Shown: one piece after another, positions 7,114-16,041 of the stretch
How the letters are laid out: every line of letters begins with the position of its first letter
Position numbering within the stretch: the first letter of the stretch is position 1
Source of the DNA: Alphaproteobacteria bacterium
GTDB taxonomy: Bacteria; Pseudomonadota; Alphaproteobacteria; RF32; CAG-239
Direction: 5' to 3'
Length of the DNA: 18,371 nt
Assembly (NCBI GenBank): GCA_017477035.1
Contig: JAFUXW010000269.1
Location: 1 to 18,371 of the forward strand
Translations under genes and position numbers: made by a program
Notes under the pieces: model-generated
Databases searched by the model: none
Seen by the model: only the letters and a program-made list of their open reading frames with translations
What the model was told of the DNA's origin: nothing

Positions 7114-7665
7114 TTACTTAAAATTCCATAAAATCGTATTTTGCGTCGGTTTACATACGTTACGAGCGGCATATTTCGTTATCGGTAACGGATGCTTGGC
7201 ATCTCCCCACTCAAAGTCAATTGTTTCATCAGAGTTTATAACGGTTATTTTCTGTAAACCGAGTTGCTGATTAGGGGTTACTTTTGCTTCAACCAATCCT
7301 ATACAAGTCGACTTATTTACGCCAGATAAAACAATATCAAAAGTAATATCCGATGGCAAAGCAGTATCGCCGTCAGCACCAATCCCGATTTTGAAGTCAT
7401 ATTCGCTATGTTTGAGTAGTTCATCGCCAACCAACATATCATCAATTGCCGTTTCAGTATTCAATTTCCAATAACTTGGGCGATCACTGTAATAAGAACG
7501 AATATTGGCTGCCGTTTGAAAAATTTGCTCGTGTAATTTTTGATAAGGGTTATGTAATAATACGTAACATAGTGTTATTAAAGCCAATATCAATGAAATT
7601 ACTATAATTAACCCGTTATAGTTTAAACTTTTGAACCTCTTTAAGTTTACATATATCTTGTTCAT
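7114..7665 (-). CDS. Type IVb pilin-fold-like protein in the PilS position (183 aa)
   Basis: This is probably a pilin-like or minor-pilin subunit. A basic N-terminus (Lys3, Lys9, Arg10, Lys12) leads to a hydrophobic helix at about 19-37. A soluble domain follows that recalls TcpA/PilS pilins: helix, then IRSYYSDRPSYWKL, a beta-rich part with STCIGLVEAKV, and a second cysteine near the end (Cys121 and Cys171, possibly the pilin disulfide). Gly18 precedes the helix where prepilin peptidase would cut, but the residue five positions on is Ile23, not the conserved Glu. It may be uncleaved or structural. The ATG at 7663-7665 is one base past the pilR stop, implying coupled translation. An upstream in-frame start at 7749 lies inside pilR and is unlikely. 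Confidence 0.65.
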   Translation of the reverse strand: MNKIYVNLKRFKSLNYNGLIIVISLILALITLCYVLLHNPYQKLHEQIFQTAANIRSYYSDRPSYWKLNTETAIDDMLVGDELLKHSEYDFKIGIGADGDTALPSDITFDIVLSGVNKSTCIGLVEAKVTPNQQLGLQKITVINSDETIDFEWGDAKHPLPITKYAARNVCKPTQNTILWNFK

Positions 7666-7666
7666 A

Positions 7667-8788
7667 TTATGCTTTACCCATAGAACTTGTAATTTGATCT
7701 TGCATATCAAATGTTCCGAATACTGCCCAAGCAATAACACCAGACACAAATAACATCGCTACAATGTTCATGACCTCAGCTTTTTGCTCAATCATATACA
7801 CAGAATCTTCCAACCATTCATTAGCTAACTTATCAAGAGCTTCTTCAAAGTTATCCAGTTCGGAATAAACTTTTAAATCGGCAATAACCTGTTTATCCGG
7901 GAATTCTTGTCCGGCTTTAGCCAGAGCTTGTCCCAAGTTATCACCGTTTTTAATATGGAACAATGCCCCATCAATTCTGTCACGCAAATATTTATTGGAA
8001 TCTTTTCGAAGAGATGATAATGCGACCGAAACCGGCACGCCTCCTTTTACTAAAGCAGATAAAGCCAACAACCATGTAATTCCTGTAAATATCTTATATA
8101 AAGACCAAGGTGGAGAACGGTCAAATTTCACCCTTATTTTGCCAGACCAAAAGCCGATTGTAGCATATATAATTGAGCCTACAATTGGGAAAAAAGCAAA
8201 TGCGGCAATCCAGTTTTTCTGAATCCATCCTGACAAATCGACCAAAGAACGCGCAGTTCCTGTCCAAATAGTATTTGGAGCAGCACTTAACATTGGTGGC
8301 ACCATATACACACCGATAGCATATAAAATAAGGACCGAAGCCATTAATAAAAAAGAAGGGTAGGCAATAGCGCTGACAATCGGGCGAATCATTCTGGTAG
8401 ACCCTTCACTTACTTTAATTAAGTTCATCAGAGCGCTTTCCAAATCAGAAACATCACCAACCGAAAGCATTAATCGTTCACGATTTGGCGCCCATCCTTT
8501 GAGCGCATCAGAAAAAGGATGACCTTCTTGTAAAGCACGCCCCCAAGCACTGACGGCAATTGCCATTGGATCATTCGGACTTTGCCCTTCATCGGATAAT
8601 CCGTTGTATATCATATCAAGAGCATTCATCAATGAAAAGCGGTTACGCAACAAAGCCGCTAATTTACGATAGATTTTAAGACGCCCTTTATTAGAAAAAT
8701 TGCACATAAATTTCGCATAGCCCATCAACCATTCGTTGGTGTTCATCATTGCTCGGCTAAAGGCACTTCTTTTCTTAATTTCAGGCAT
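7667..8788 (-). CDS. pilR: PilR/GspF-family inner-membrane platform protein
   Basis: This is the polytopic inner-membrane protein that couples the assembly ATPase to subunits in type IV pilus and type II secretion systems. It has 373 residues, matching R64 PilR. Two GspF-type helical domains (about 40-135 and 230-340) are separated and followed by membrane helices at about 138-164, 191-213 and 340-359. The first domain shows LAALLRNRFSLMNALD and LMLSVGDVSDLESAL; the second shows LSALVKGGVPVSVAL and NGDNLGQALAKAG. AGGAG seven bases upstream sets the ATG at 8788. It lies 10 bases after the pilQ stop and one base before the pilin-like gene, so it belongs to the same transcript. Confidence 0.9.
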   Translation of the reverse strand: MPEIKKRSAFSRAMMNTNEWLMGYAKFMCNFSNKGRLKIYRKLAALLRNRFSLMNALDMIYNGLSDEGQSPNDPMAIAVSAWGRALQEGHPFSDALKGWAPNRERLMLSVGDVSDLESALMNLIKVSEGSTRMIRPIVSAIAYPSFLLMASVLILYAIGVYMVPPMLSAAPNTIWTGTARSLVDLSGWIQKNWIAAFAFFPIVGSIIYATIGFWSGKIRVKFDRSPPWSLYKIFTGITWLLALSALVKGGVPVSVALSSLRKDSNKYLRDRIDGALFHIKNGDNLGQALAKAGQEFPDKQVIADLKVYSELDNFEEALDKLANEWLEDSVYMIEQKAEVMNIVAMLFVSGVIAWAVFGTFDMQDQITSSMGKA

Positions 8789-8798
8789 TTTTTAACTC

Positions 8799-10604
8799 CT
8801 AATAAACCGGACGTTGATCAAGTAAGCCACACCAGCGTTCTACTTCATCAATATCTATCTGCCCTTTAAGCATGCGTTCAATAGCTGCATCTCTTAACGG
8901 CCGTCCGTTTAATTCACTAACCCAATAATCAATAGCTTCTTTGGTTTTCCCATCAATCATTAAGCGCAGAAAATTGGCATCAGGCAAGATAATTTCAGGA
9001 ACCGACATACGTCCGATAACACCTTTTCCTCCGCAGAATTTACATCCCTGACCGCGCATGTATGTATTTTCGATTCCGTAATCACCCAAAGCAGTTTTTA
9101 AGCGTCTGTATGAGGCGGCGGATTTTCTGTCTTTAATTGAAACTCTGCAATAAGGACAAATTTTTCTGAACAAGCGTTGAGAGATTAGGCCTTTCATAAT
9201 CTCCGGATCTTCCAACATATAATGACGAACCCCCATATCACGTAAACGAGTAATAATAGCAGGTGCCGAGTTAGCGTGCAAAGTTGTCCAAACACTGTGA
9301 CCTGACAAAGCTCCGCGGAACACTAATGAAGCGGCAGATAATGTTCGAATTTCTCCGACCATTAAAACATCTGGATCGGAACGAAGTGCTGCAGAAAGAG
9401 CTTTAGTAAACTCTTCATCTTTCTCTTCTTCCGTAGAAGCATTGGTAACAGGCATCTGTCTTGCACCCGGAATCGGGTATTCAGGAGGGTCTTCTACAGT
9501 AATGACGTTAATCTCTCCTTTATGTTCTTGCAACAGCTTAATCATATTGCGTTGCAATGTTGTTGATTTACCGGAACCGGTTGGACCGGCAATAATTTTT
9601 AACCCTGTAGCATTTGCTCGCAGACGATAAAATAAATCAATTTCACGACTTCCCAATCCCAAAGAACGCAGATCGCCTTCACCATTAGGATTATCATCAG
9701 CATACAGTAAACGCATTACTAAATATTGTGAACCGAAAGCAATAGGGTTAAATTGCAAACGAATAGCCAAAATATTGTGAGGCAATCTTAATTTACCATT
9801 TGTTCCACGCAAAGGAGTTGAACCTAATTTTTGAGCCCCTTGAAATTCATTTTTCGCATAGTTTGCATCTGAAATATCGGCCGAAGCAAACGCGGCACGA
9901 ACAAAGGCTTCGCCCCATTCTTTAGAATATTCGAGTTCCCTTTCCATCATACCGTTTATACGGAATAAAATCAGGGTGGAATCGGCTACGACGACGTGAA
10001 TATCTGAAACCTTATGAATGGCAGCACGGGAAATAACACTCAAAAAGTCAATCTGCATCTGATAGTCAGAAGTTTCTTCTGCAGAAATATTAATTTGCCC
10101 CATACCACGTTCGGCATAAGCATATATGGCAGATATTTCAGCAGCAGAATAATATTTAGGGGTCGCTACCGGAATTTTACGCCGTTTCATAGTGGCTACA
10201 AAGTTGAGTACTTTACCGTCATATTTGTGCGCTTCGTCTACAATATACGTACCATCGGAAAACAAAGCCAACATATGACGGGTTTCGCTATCAACACTAA
10301 CCGGTCCGTTTTCTACCGTTAGAAGTCGGTTATCATTACTGAAAAGAATTTTAAAGAGATTTTGGTTCTCTGAAGTCTCGTCAGGAGAGTCATCAATAAT
10401 ATCTTCATTTCTCTTTCTTTCCGGTAAGTTTTGCTCTATAATGTCTTCAGCATCTTTTCCGACTTTAGCGCTATCCGCATTTTTTTCAGCTATTTCCGGT
10501 ACTGTGACATCTTTGAAACTATCACTATCGGAAGAATCGAGAATTTTATGTATATTCTCGCTAACTGCACTAGCATCGTTAATATTTTTCTTTTCTTCAA
10601 CCAT
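8799..10604 (-). CDS. pilQ: PilQ-type pilus assembly ATPase (GspE/PilB class)
   Basis: This cytoplasmic assembly ATPase drives extension in type IVb pilus machines. It has 601 residues, longer than most PilQ because of an acidic, probably disordered N-terminus of about 80 residues. The ATPase core is intact: Walker A GPTGSGKST (340-348), Asp box TVEDPPE (369-375), Walker B VLMVGEIR (413-420) and His443 in TLHANS. A zinc tetracysteine, CPYC (483-486) and CKFC (521-524), marks it as an assembly rather than a retraction ATPase. Its ATG has AAGG about seven bases upstream and lies 8 bases after the PilP-like stop. pilR follows after 10 bases. Confidence 0.93.
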   Translation of the reverse strand: MVEEKKNINDASAVSENIHKILDSSDSDSFKDVTVPEIAEKNADSAKVGKDAEDIIEQNLPERKRNEDIIDDSPDETSENQNLFKILFSNDNRLLTVENGPVSVDSETRHMLALFSDGTYIVDEAHKYDGKVLNFVATMKRRKIPVATPKYYSAAEISAIYAYAERGMGQINISAEETSDYQMQIDFLSVISRAAIHKVSDIHVVVADSTLILFRINGMMERELEYSKEWGEAFVRAAFASADISDANYAKNEFQGAQKLGSTPLRGTNGKLRLPHNILAIRLQFNPIAFGSQYLVMRLLYADDNPNGEGDLRSLGLGSREIDLFYRLRANATGLKIIAGPTGSGKSTTLQRNMIKLLQEHKGEINVITVEDPPEYPIPGARQMPVTNASTEEEKDEEFTKALSAALRSDPDVLMVGEIRTLSAASLVFRGALSGHSVWTTLHANSAPAIITRLRDMGVRHYMLEDPEIMKGLISQRLFRKICPYCRVSIKDRKSAASYRRLKTALGDYGIENTYMRGQGCKFCGGKGVIGRMSVPEIILPDANFLRLMIDGKTKEAIDYWVSELNGRPLRDAAIERMLKGQIDIDEVERWCGLLDQRPVY

Positions 10605-10612
10605 AATTACCT

Positions 10613-12232
10613 TTAATGCACAAATGTTCCAGAACCGAATGAAAGATCTCCGTTAGTTTTTCTTGGCTTTTTTATCAATACGGGAGCATCATTATCAGAG
10701 CTTTCCTTTCCTAAAGTATTTGAAAAACTTCCTTTGATAATCTGTTTATCAGTCTGCTCAGGAGTTTTAGAAGAACTGTTGAAAGTTACTTGAGGTTCAA
10801 ATTCCATAATAGTTCCTCCAGTATATAAATAACTTTGAACACCATTATTGTCAAAAGAAATATAGTGATCGGTAATTGAAGTAACTACTTCACCATTCTT
10901 AAGTTTAGAGCCTTTATGAATGATGAAAGTTCTGCCATCTCTGCTGACTAGCTTGGCAACTACATCTTCGCCCTTACCGGTGATGTCCATAATTGCATAG
11001 TCTCTTGACATGTCTATAGCATCTTCTCCCGGCTTTCCTTCATCTGAGAAAGGATTTGAAAGTTGCTTAATTTCATCTTCTCTTTCCAACATAGAAGATT
11101 TAAGTTGATTGATTTGTCCATTCAATATTTCCATCTTATGATTATAAACTTTAACCGAATTTTCGCTTGCAGTGATTAATTCTGCTGACTTAGCATTGAG
11201 TTGAGATATTTTATCAATAGCACTTGCTTGCAAAGTTTTCTTTTCTTCTTCAAGTTGATGTACTCTTTTTTGTAGTTCTGCATTTTTGGCTACCCATTGT
11301 TGATTAACTGTCAACATCTCATTCATATAGTCTTTAACTATTTGCGCTTGACGAACCTTTTCAAGTTCAATCTCTTTTTGTTTTAATTTTTCTTGCTCGG
11401 CTATAATCATAGCTTGACGTTCAGCTTCTAAATCCTTAGCTCTTTCCTCTTCTGCCTTTAATCGCGCATCTTCCTCTTGTTGAGCTTTAAGACGAGCCGT
11501 GCGCAATGCTTCAACTCTGCTTTTTAATTCCTCACGGCGCAATTCCAAACGCAATAATGTTGTTTGCTTTTCAATATTTGACATCTGGTTAAACAGGTCA
11601 TTATCAACTTTTGAAAGAACTGAATTACCAAACTTTTCAAAAGGAGTTTTTTCTCCACCTATCTCCGGAACTACATCACCTAGGTCTTCTGTTGAATTGA
11701 TTTGAGCCTTATCCGCATCTGTTTCCAGGGCATCAAGACTTCCGTCATCAGGGAAAGGTTGAACATCCAATAAAGGAGACGGAACAGCGTCTGCGGTATC
11801 ATTCCTTTTTACAAGCTCGTTATTGACACTATTATCTGTATTTATATCTGCATTTTCCACCGGTTGAAGTTGTTTTGGAGCAAATGTTTCTGAAGGAATA
11901 TCTTCGTTAAGAAAATCTAAATTGTCAGATTCTTCATTGTTTTCAGGCTCTTGGGTTACAGCATTTTCGGAACTTGCAGGAACCACTGCTTCAATCTGCG
12001 GAAGTGCTTTAACAGGATCATCAGATGATAAGCCAATATCTTGATCTGCTTTGGCATCAGGTTCCGCAATTTCATCAATTCCCAATAAATCATCATTGGC
12101 AACAGAATCAGTATTTTCCTGATTTACTAAAGGCATTGTTTCTTCTGCAAAGCAGACACTGGCACCTGCGAAAGTCATTACAAAAGCGCAGGCAATAAGT
12201 ATCGTAATTTTATTATTCAGGTTGTTTTTCAT
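10613..12232 (-). CDS. pilP: Enlarged PilP-like periplasmic protein with long coiled coil
   Basis: Position between pilO and pilQ, plus a C-terminal PilP-like segment, identify it. PilP proteins are small periplasmic parts thought to link the inner-membrane complex to the secretin. This one has 539 residues against roughly 150 in R64. A signal peptide (about 1-29, ending CFA-EE) leads to an acidic low-complexity stretch (30-200). A charged heptad-like coiled coil follows (about 215-390, rich in EELKSRVEALR and EEERAKDLEAER runs). A small beta domain at about 408-480 has YAIMDITGKGEDVVAKLV, RTFIIHKGSKL and ITDHYISF. The ATG at 12230-12232 has AAGGAG six bases upstream and overlaps pilO by 20 bases. 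An in-frame start at 12289 is deep inside pilO and lacks support. Confidence 0.75.
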   Translation of the reverse strand: MKNNLNNKITILIACAFVMTFAGASVCFAEETMPLVNQENTDSVANDDLLGIDEIAEPDAKADQDIGLSSDDPVKALPQIEAVVPASSENAVTQEPENNEESDNLDFLNEDIPSETFAPKQLQPVENADINTDNSVNNELVKRNDTADAVPSPLLDVQPFPDDGSLDALETDADKAQINSTEDLGDVVPEIGGEKTPFEKFGNSVLSKVDNDLFNQMSNIEKQTTLLRLELRREELKSRVEALRTARLKAQQEEDARLKAEEERAKDLEAERQAMIIAEQEKLKQKEIELEKVRQAQIVKDYMNEMLTVNQQWVAKNAELQKRVHQLEEEKKTLQASAIDKISQLNAKSAELITASENSVKVYNHKMEILNGQINQLKSSMLEREDEIKQLSNPFSDEGKPGEDAIDMSRDYAIMDITGKGEDVVAKLVSRDGRTFIIHKGSKLKNGEVVTSITDHYISFDNNGVQSYLYTGGTIMEFEPQVTFNSSSKTPEQTDKQIIKGSFSNTLGKESSDNDAPVLIKKPRKTNGDLSFGSGTFVH

Positions 12233-13472
12233 AGATTTCTCCTTTATAAGTCCACATTCTGGAATTAATGTCGTATGTAATAGTATCAACTGTTAATCCT
12301 GAAAATTTCATTAATAAATCGCTCCAAATCAACGGATCATTATTTGATGATATTGAATATGATATTAATTTGTATTTTGTTCCGCGCGGCGACATCCAAG
12401 TTTTAGGGGCAAACGATATACTTATTCCCAAAGACTGGTTAATATCATTTAAAATGTCGACTAATTCTTCTTCATCATACTCCGGCGGAGAATTTAATTT
12501 AGTTATTTCACCAATAGGTACCGAAACCATAACCGTATTACCATCTCGGCCTAAAACACGTGATGAAAAATTAACACCGGATACATTCAACGCTTGTTCT
12601 ATCCATGTTAAACGTCCCAGTTCGCGACGCCAAGATGTCACTAAACCGGCCTTCGGAGTGCATGTAATACCTTCAATATGCCATCCTGGAGTTATAACCT
12701 GAACAACTTTCTGCGTTGTTAAATAGCATTGACGCATAACATCCAAAGGATTATTGAGCTCTACCCAAGGTTTAGGTTCCGGCGGTAATGGAGGTTCTTC
12801 TACTTCAACCGGCGCTATAACAGGCTCTTCCGGTGCGGTAAAAAACAAATCTTTCAGTGTAGAGTACCCGAACCACGCTATTACTGCAAAACAAACAACA
12901 ATCACCCCTATCATTAAGGTATCGTTACTTGCATTAATCTTGGCCAATTTTGTTTGGATACCTTTTTCCAACATAGGTCCCAAATGATCGGCCTTGGTAT
13001 CTTCAATTCCCCATTCGGCAGGGGCAAATATAATATCCCAATCAGGTACTGCCAACATTGCAATAAGTTGGTTTTTTGCATCTTTTTCATTAATGAACAG
13101 CGTATCACCATCTGATAATATCACGTCATTTCTAAAGCAAATATACCACCAGCCGGTATCAACTTTGAATACTCCCAAAAAAGAAGTAACCGCTCCCAAG
13201 CCTGTGATAAGGGATACAGCAGCGGAAGGCAATCCCGGTGTAAAACCTTGAGAGGAAGCTGCCAATCCAAATTGTGATGACTTACCTTTACGTGTAACAT
13301 ATAAGTCGGCTCCTTCCAAAATATTCTCTGCAGCTTCCTTAACTTCAGGTAAAGGTTTTGCCTCGTTTAACAGAGGTTGCCAGAAAAGACTTGCCGCATA
13401 GGTTATTCCTCTTTCTGTAAAAGAAGATCTCCAAGCCTTATCTTCTGTTTGCATATTTCCCTGAGTATCCAC
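12213..13472 (-). CDS. pilO: PilO, type IVb pilus accessory protein
   Basis: This is a bitopic inner-membrane component of R64/TCP-like pilus machines. It has 419 residues, close to R64 PilO. The N-terminal 185 residues form a cytoplasmic domain (DTGWWYICFRNDVILSDGD, then PDWDIIFAPAEWG). One membrane helix follows at about 186-204, then a Pro/Glu-rich linker (214-236) and a periplasmic domain with Cys249 and Cys271, a possible disulfide. The start is a GTG (13470-13472), supported by AAGGAG (13480-13485) seven bases upstream. The next in-frame ATG, six codons on, has no such site. It begins 16 bases after pilN and its end contains the ribosome site of the PilP-like gene. Confidence 0.87.
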   Translation of the reverse strand: MDTQGNMQTEDKAWRSSFTERGITYAASLFWQPLLNEAKPLPEVKEAAENILEGADLYVTRKGKSSQFGLAASSQGFTPGLPSAAVSLITGLGAVTSFLGVFKVDTGWWYICFRNDVILSDGDTLFINEKDAKNQLIAMLAVPDWDIIFAPAEWGIEDTKADHLGPMLEKGIQTKLAKINASNDTLMIGVIVVCFAVIAWFGYSTLKDLFFTAPEEPVIAPVEVEEPPLPPEPKPWVELNNPLDVMRQCYLTTQKVVQVITPGWHIEGITCTPKAGLVTSWRRELGRLTWIEQALNVSGVNFSSRVLGRDGNTVMVSVPIGEITKLNSPPEYDEEELVDILNDINQSLGISISFAPKTWMSPRGTKYKLISYSISSNNDPLIWSDLLMKFSGLTVDTITYDINSRMWTYKGEIYEKQPE

Positions 13473-13479
13473 TTGTTGT

Positions 13480-13485
13480 CTCCTT
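13480..13485 (-). promoter_or_regulatory. Ribosome binding site deciding the GTG start of pilO
   Basis: AAGGAG on the minus strand lies seven bases before the GTG at 13470-13472. It sits in the 16-base gap after the pilN stop and favours the GTG over the ATG six codons downstream. Confidence 0.7.
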
Positions 13486-13488
13486 AAA

Positions 13489-15093
13489 CTAATCGTTCAT
13501 TCTGGATTCAGGCGATAAAGGCGATTCCAAAACAACCGGTGTTAACATAATCACGAGAATCGTTCTGGCCTTCTCTGCTGTTTGTGCACCACCCAGTAAC
13601 ATATTGTCAGGAGTTCCTACGCCTTTTTTATCTACAGAATCTTCAACGCGTTCATAGCCGGCCAAAATGAGTGTTTCACCAGATTTCATAGCAACTTCTT
13701 GCGTAAATCCGCGAGTTTCTATTACAGGGTTCTGAATAGATTCGCTACCACCCTTATCTTCATCTTCAGAACCACCGCTGACAGTAATTGTATCAAGTGA
13801 TAACAAATCTGACAGAGTGAGGTTGAAGAACATTAAAATACGACCGTGATCTAAAATTCTCGGCAATACACTCATTGTAAAACCGGTTTCGATTTCTTCC
13901 GTATCAACGGAAACATCATAAGTATCACTGTCACCGCTATTGGTTTTAGTAATTTGTGAAATGTAGTTCTGCGTTTTAACAACTTGAATAGGAGCCGGCT
14001 TGTTGTTCATAGTTGTAACCGTTCCGCTTGTAACCAAGTTTGTTTGTCCTTCCTGAGAAAGTGCCTGCATTGCGGCATCTACACTCCAACTTCCGCTACT
14101 GATACCCATTGTTAAATCACTGAGTTTATCGCCTAAATCTCCCGGATGAGTTCCAGCCGTTATTTGTTTAATGCTACCGCGTTTATTAAATGTTGCGGTT
14201 AAATCCAAACTGTATTTATCGGCATTGGTAATACTGAGCTGAATAACCTTAACACTGATGGCAACTTGTTTAGATACACGATTATTCTGCTCATTTATGT
14301 ATTTTGCCACGCGGCGAATATCCGTAGGTGTAGATGTAAGGTTAATAGTTCCGCTTGCTTTATCAATATTCAGATTTGCGTCTTGCGAAATCATTGATTG
14401 AATAGTGCTCTCTAAATTGCTCCACAAATCAAGTCCGTCAATGGAACTGCTTTGTGAAATGCTTGAAGCACCGGCATCGGCACCGCCAACACTTACGCTT
14501 AAAGTAGGACTGGTAGGTAATGAATAAATCACAAAGGTCTTTGTAATGAATTTATAGAAATAAATTTCACCTTTTTCATATTTCCACCAAATACCGAAAC
14601 GATTGGTAACTTCATCCAATAAACCACTCATCGGACCTTTATAATTAACAATCATTTTTGTGGAATCTGTCCACTGTGTTCCCACATCGTCCATAGACGG
14701 TTTGTTGCTGTCAGCTTGCGAAATAGCAGTTTCTTCAAGTTCCGGAGCATAACGAACCGAAAGAGATGTGATTTTATTAATCATGGAACCGATTTCATAT
14801 AGTGTAATAGGACGGTTGCTGATTAATGTAATGCCATCTTTTTTCTCTAAATAAGAAGGAATAGGTTCTCCCTCAAATTCTACTTTGGATGTATCACCTA
14901 GCCAAATATCATTTTTAACTCTTACCACATCATCAGGAATTGGTTCCGTAGGTACGGCTGCTTTTTGTTTTAAGTCTAAAGTGTCTTTAGCGCGTTGAGC
15001 CATCTCTCTATCCATTTCCGGTGAAACGGAACACGCAACCGTAATTCCCAAAATGCAGAGAGTTAAAAGCTTAAATATATTAGTCATACGCAT
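13489..15093 (-). CDS. pilN: PilN-type secretin lipoprotein
   Basis: This is the outer-membrane secretin that forms the gated pore for a type IVb pilus or secreted substrate. It has 534 residues, the usual PilN size. A signal peptide ends in ITVAC, making Cys21 the likely lipidated residue. N-domains cover about 85-290 (ISNRPITLYEIGSMINKI, then SGTINLTSTPTDIRRVAKYI). The secretin domain spans about 340-525 with EGQTNLVTSGTVTTMNNKPA, TGFTMSVLPRILDHGRI and TRGFTQEVAMKSGETLILAG, ending with ARTILVIMLTPVVL. A Ser/Gly/Ala-rich loop lies near 198-217. I chose the ATG at 15091-15093 because GGAGG lies six bases upstream; earlier in-frame starts lack that spacing. It overlaps the upstream lipoprotein gene by 14 bases. 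Confidence 0.92.
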   Translation of the reverse strand: MRMTNIFKLLTLCILGITVACSVSPEMDREMAQRAKDTLDLKQKAAVPTEPIPDDVVRVKNDIWLGDTSKVEFEGEPIPSYLEKKDGITLISNRPITLYEIGSMINKITSLSVRYAPELEETAISQADSNKPSMDDVGTQWTDSTKMIVNYKGPMSGLLDEVTNRFGIWWKYEKGEIYFYKFITKTFVIYSLPTSPTLSVSVGGADAGASSISQSSSIDGLDLWSNLESTIQSMISQDANLNIDKASGTINLTSTPTDIRRVAKYINEQNNRVSKQVAISVKVIQLSITNADKYSLDLTATFNKRGSIKQITAGTHPGDLGDKLSDLTMGISSGSWSVDAAMQALSQEGQTNLVTSGTVTTMNNKPAPIQVVKTQNYISQITKTNSGDSDTYDVSVDTEEIETGFTMSVLPRILDHGRILMFFNLTLSDLLSLDTITVSGGSEDEDKGGSESIQNPVIETRGFTQEVAMKSGETLILAGYERVEDSVDKKGVGTPDNMLLGGAQTAEKARTILVIMLTPVVLESPLSPESRMND

Positions 15094-16030
15094 TTTCATC
15101 CTCCATAGTTTCAACTACCAGAACTCTGTTACCCTTGTAGAAAGTAGCTACCGGAGCAGGTCTGGCTCTGGCAAATGCTCTGATGAGAGCAGAAGCAACA
15201 TCGGCAAAGTTACCTCTAAACATAGCCCCCGCATTCAGAGTATAATTACGATTCGTTTTCCAAATCAATCTCCATCCGGCTTCATCACTCCACATTGTTA
15301 ACAACTCTTTAAGACTCTGTCCCTCTTCTGCTAACCAATCTTTGTTGGCAGAGCTCTCTTCTGAAGAATCGTCATCGCCATTTTGAATATTACTATTTTG
15401 TGTATTGTTTCCATGCATTCCTGCACCTGCACCAGCTCCCGTACCGGCAACATATCCGTTTTGTGCATATTGAGGCTGAGTCGCTGTCGTCGTATTGGTA
15501 TAAGCAGCAGGAGCCTGTCTTCCTCCGGATGTGTTAGTGTAAGCAGTCGGAGCGCTTCCGGTGTTTTGAGGCGCACTATTGCCATTTACCATAGGAGCTG
15601 ATCTTCCGTTTTGCGGAATAGGAGCAGCCGGATTCCATGGTTGAGCATATCCGTTGTTGTCTGCAGCAATACCATTTTCATACTCTACAACTTCATTGTC
15701 TATGCTAGGAGGAATAGCCGCAGATATATTATTTCCAGCTCCCGCTTGAGTAATACGATGATCCCGTGGAGAACGTTCTCCGTATTCGCGAAAATCTGCA
15801 GCACCTCGGGTATAATTAATATTGCCGGCATCACTGCACTCGCTGTATCCATCGGCATTTTCCACACAAACCGCCGTATATTCACGATTACTGGTGCAAA
15901 TACCGTTTTCGCATTCCTCTTCTAAGTAGCTTTTACTGCTGACACAGCCTGCCGTGCCGAGAATGCAGCAAATTAAGCCTGTAACAGCCAGTTTGTTTGT
16001 TATTGTTTTTCTTTCATATTTATTTCTCAT
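15080..16030 (-). CDS. PilL/TcpQ-type lipoprotein
   Basis: This is probably the secretin-partner lipoprotein of the pilus, like R64 PilL or Vibrio TcpQ, which help the secretin reach or stay in the outer membrane. It has 316 residues. A signal peptide ends in LGTAGC (Cys29, an imperfect lipobox). Four more cysteines (40, 45, 55, 65) lie just after it. Residues about 95-230 are low-complexity, rich in Asn, Gly, Ala and Thr, with an imperfect 13-codon repeat around AYTNT and a GAGAGAG run. The C-terminal 85 residues look like the TcpQ C-terminal domain: SLKELLTMWSDEAGWRLIW, then FRGNFADVASALIRAF and FYKGNRVLVVE. TAGGA precedes the ATG. It overlaps pilN by 14 bases, matching the pilL-pilN relation. 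Confidence 0.78.
   Translation of the reverse strand: MRNKYERKTITNKLAVTGLICCILGTAGCVSSKSYLEEECENGICTSNREYTAVCVENADGYSECSDAGNINYTRGAADFREYGERSPRDHRITQAGAGNNISAAIPPSIDNEVVEYENGIAADNNGYAQPWNPAAPIPQNGRSAPMVNGNSAPQNTGSAPTAYTNTSGGRQAPAAYTNTTTATQPQYAQNGYVAGTGAGAGAGMHGNNTQNSNIQNGDDDSSEESSANKDWLAEEGQSLKELLTMWSDEAGWRLIWKTNRNYTLNAGAMFRGNFADVASALIRAFARARPAPVATFYKGNRVLVVETMEDENAYD
15501..15553 (-). repeat. Imperfect direct repeat inside the lipoprotein gene
   Basis: Two near-identical 14-base stretches (15501-15514 and 15540-15553) differ at two positions and lie 39 bases, or 13 codons, apart. They encode the repeated AP-A-AYTNT motif of the low-complexity region. Confidence 0.5.
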
Positions 16031-16041
16031 CGTATTTTCCT

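Noticed and set aside
12268..12702. 144-codon open frame opposite pilO
   Set aside because: It is a shadow of pilO, without a ribosome site or family features.
12914..13111. 65-codon minus-strand frame inside pilO
   Set aside because: It overlaps pilO in another frame and shows no independent signals.
15611..15925. 104-codon plus-strand frame opposite the lipoprotein gene
   Set aside because: It is antisense to a gene with a signal peptide and TcpQ-like domain, and its own reading has no recognisable features.
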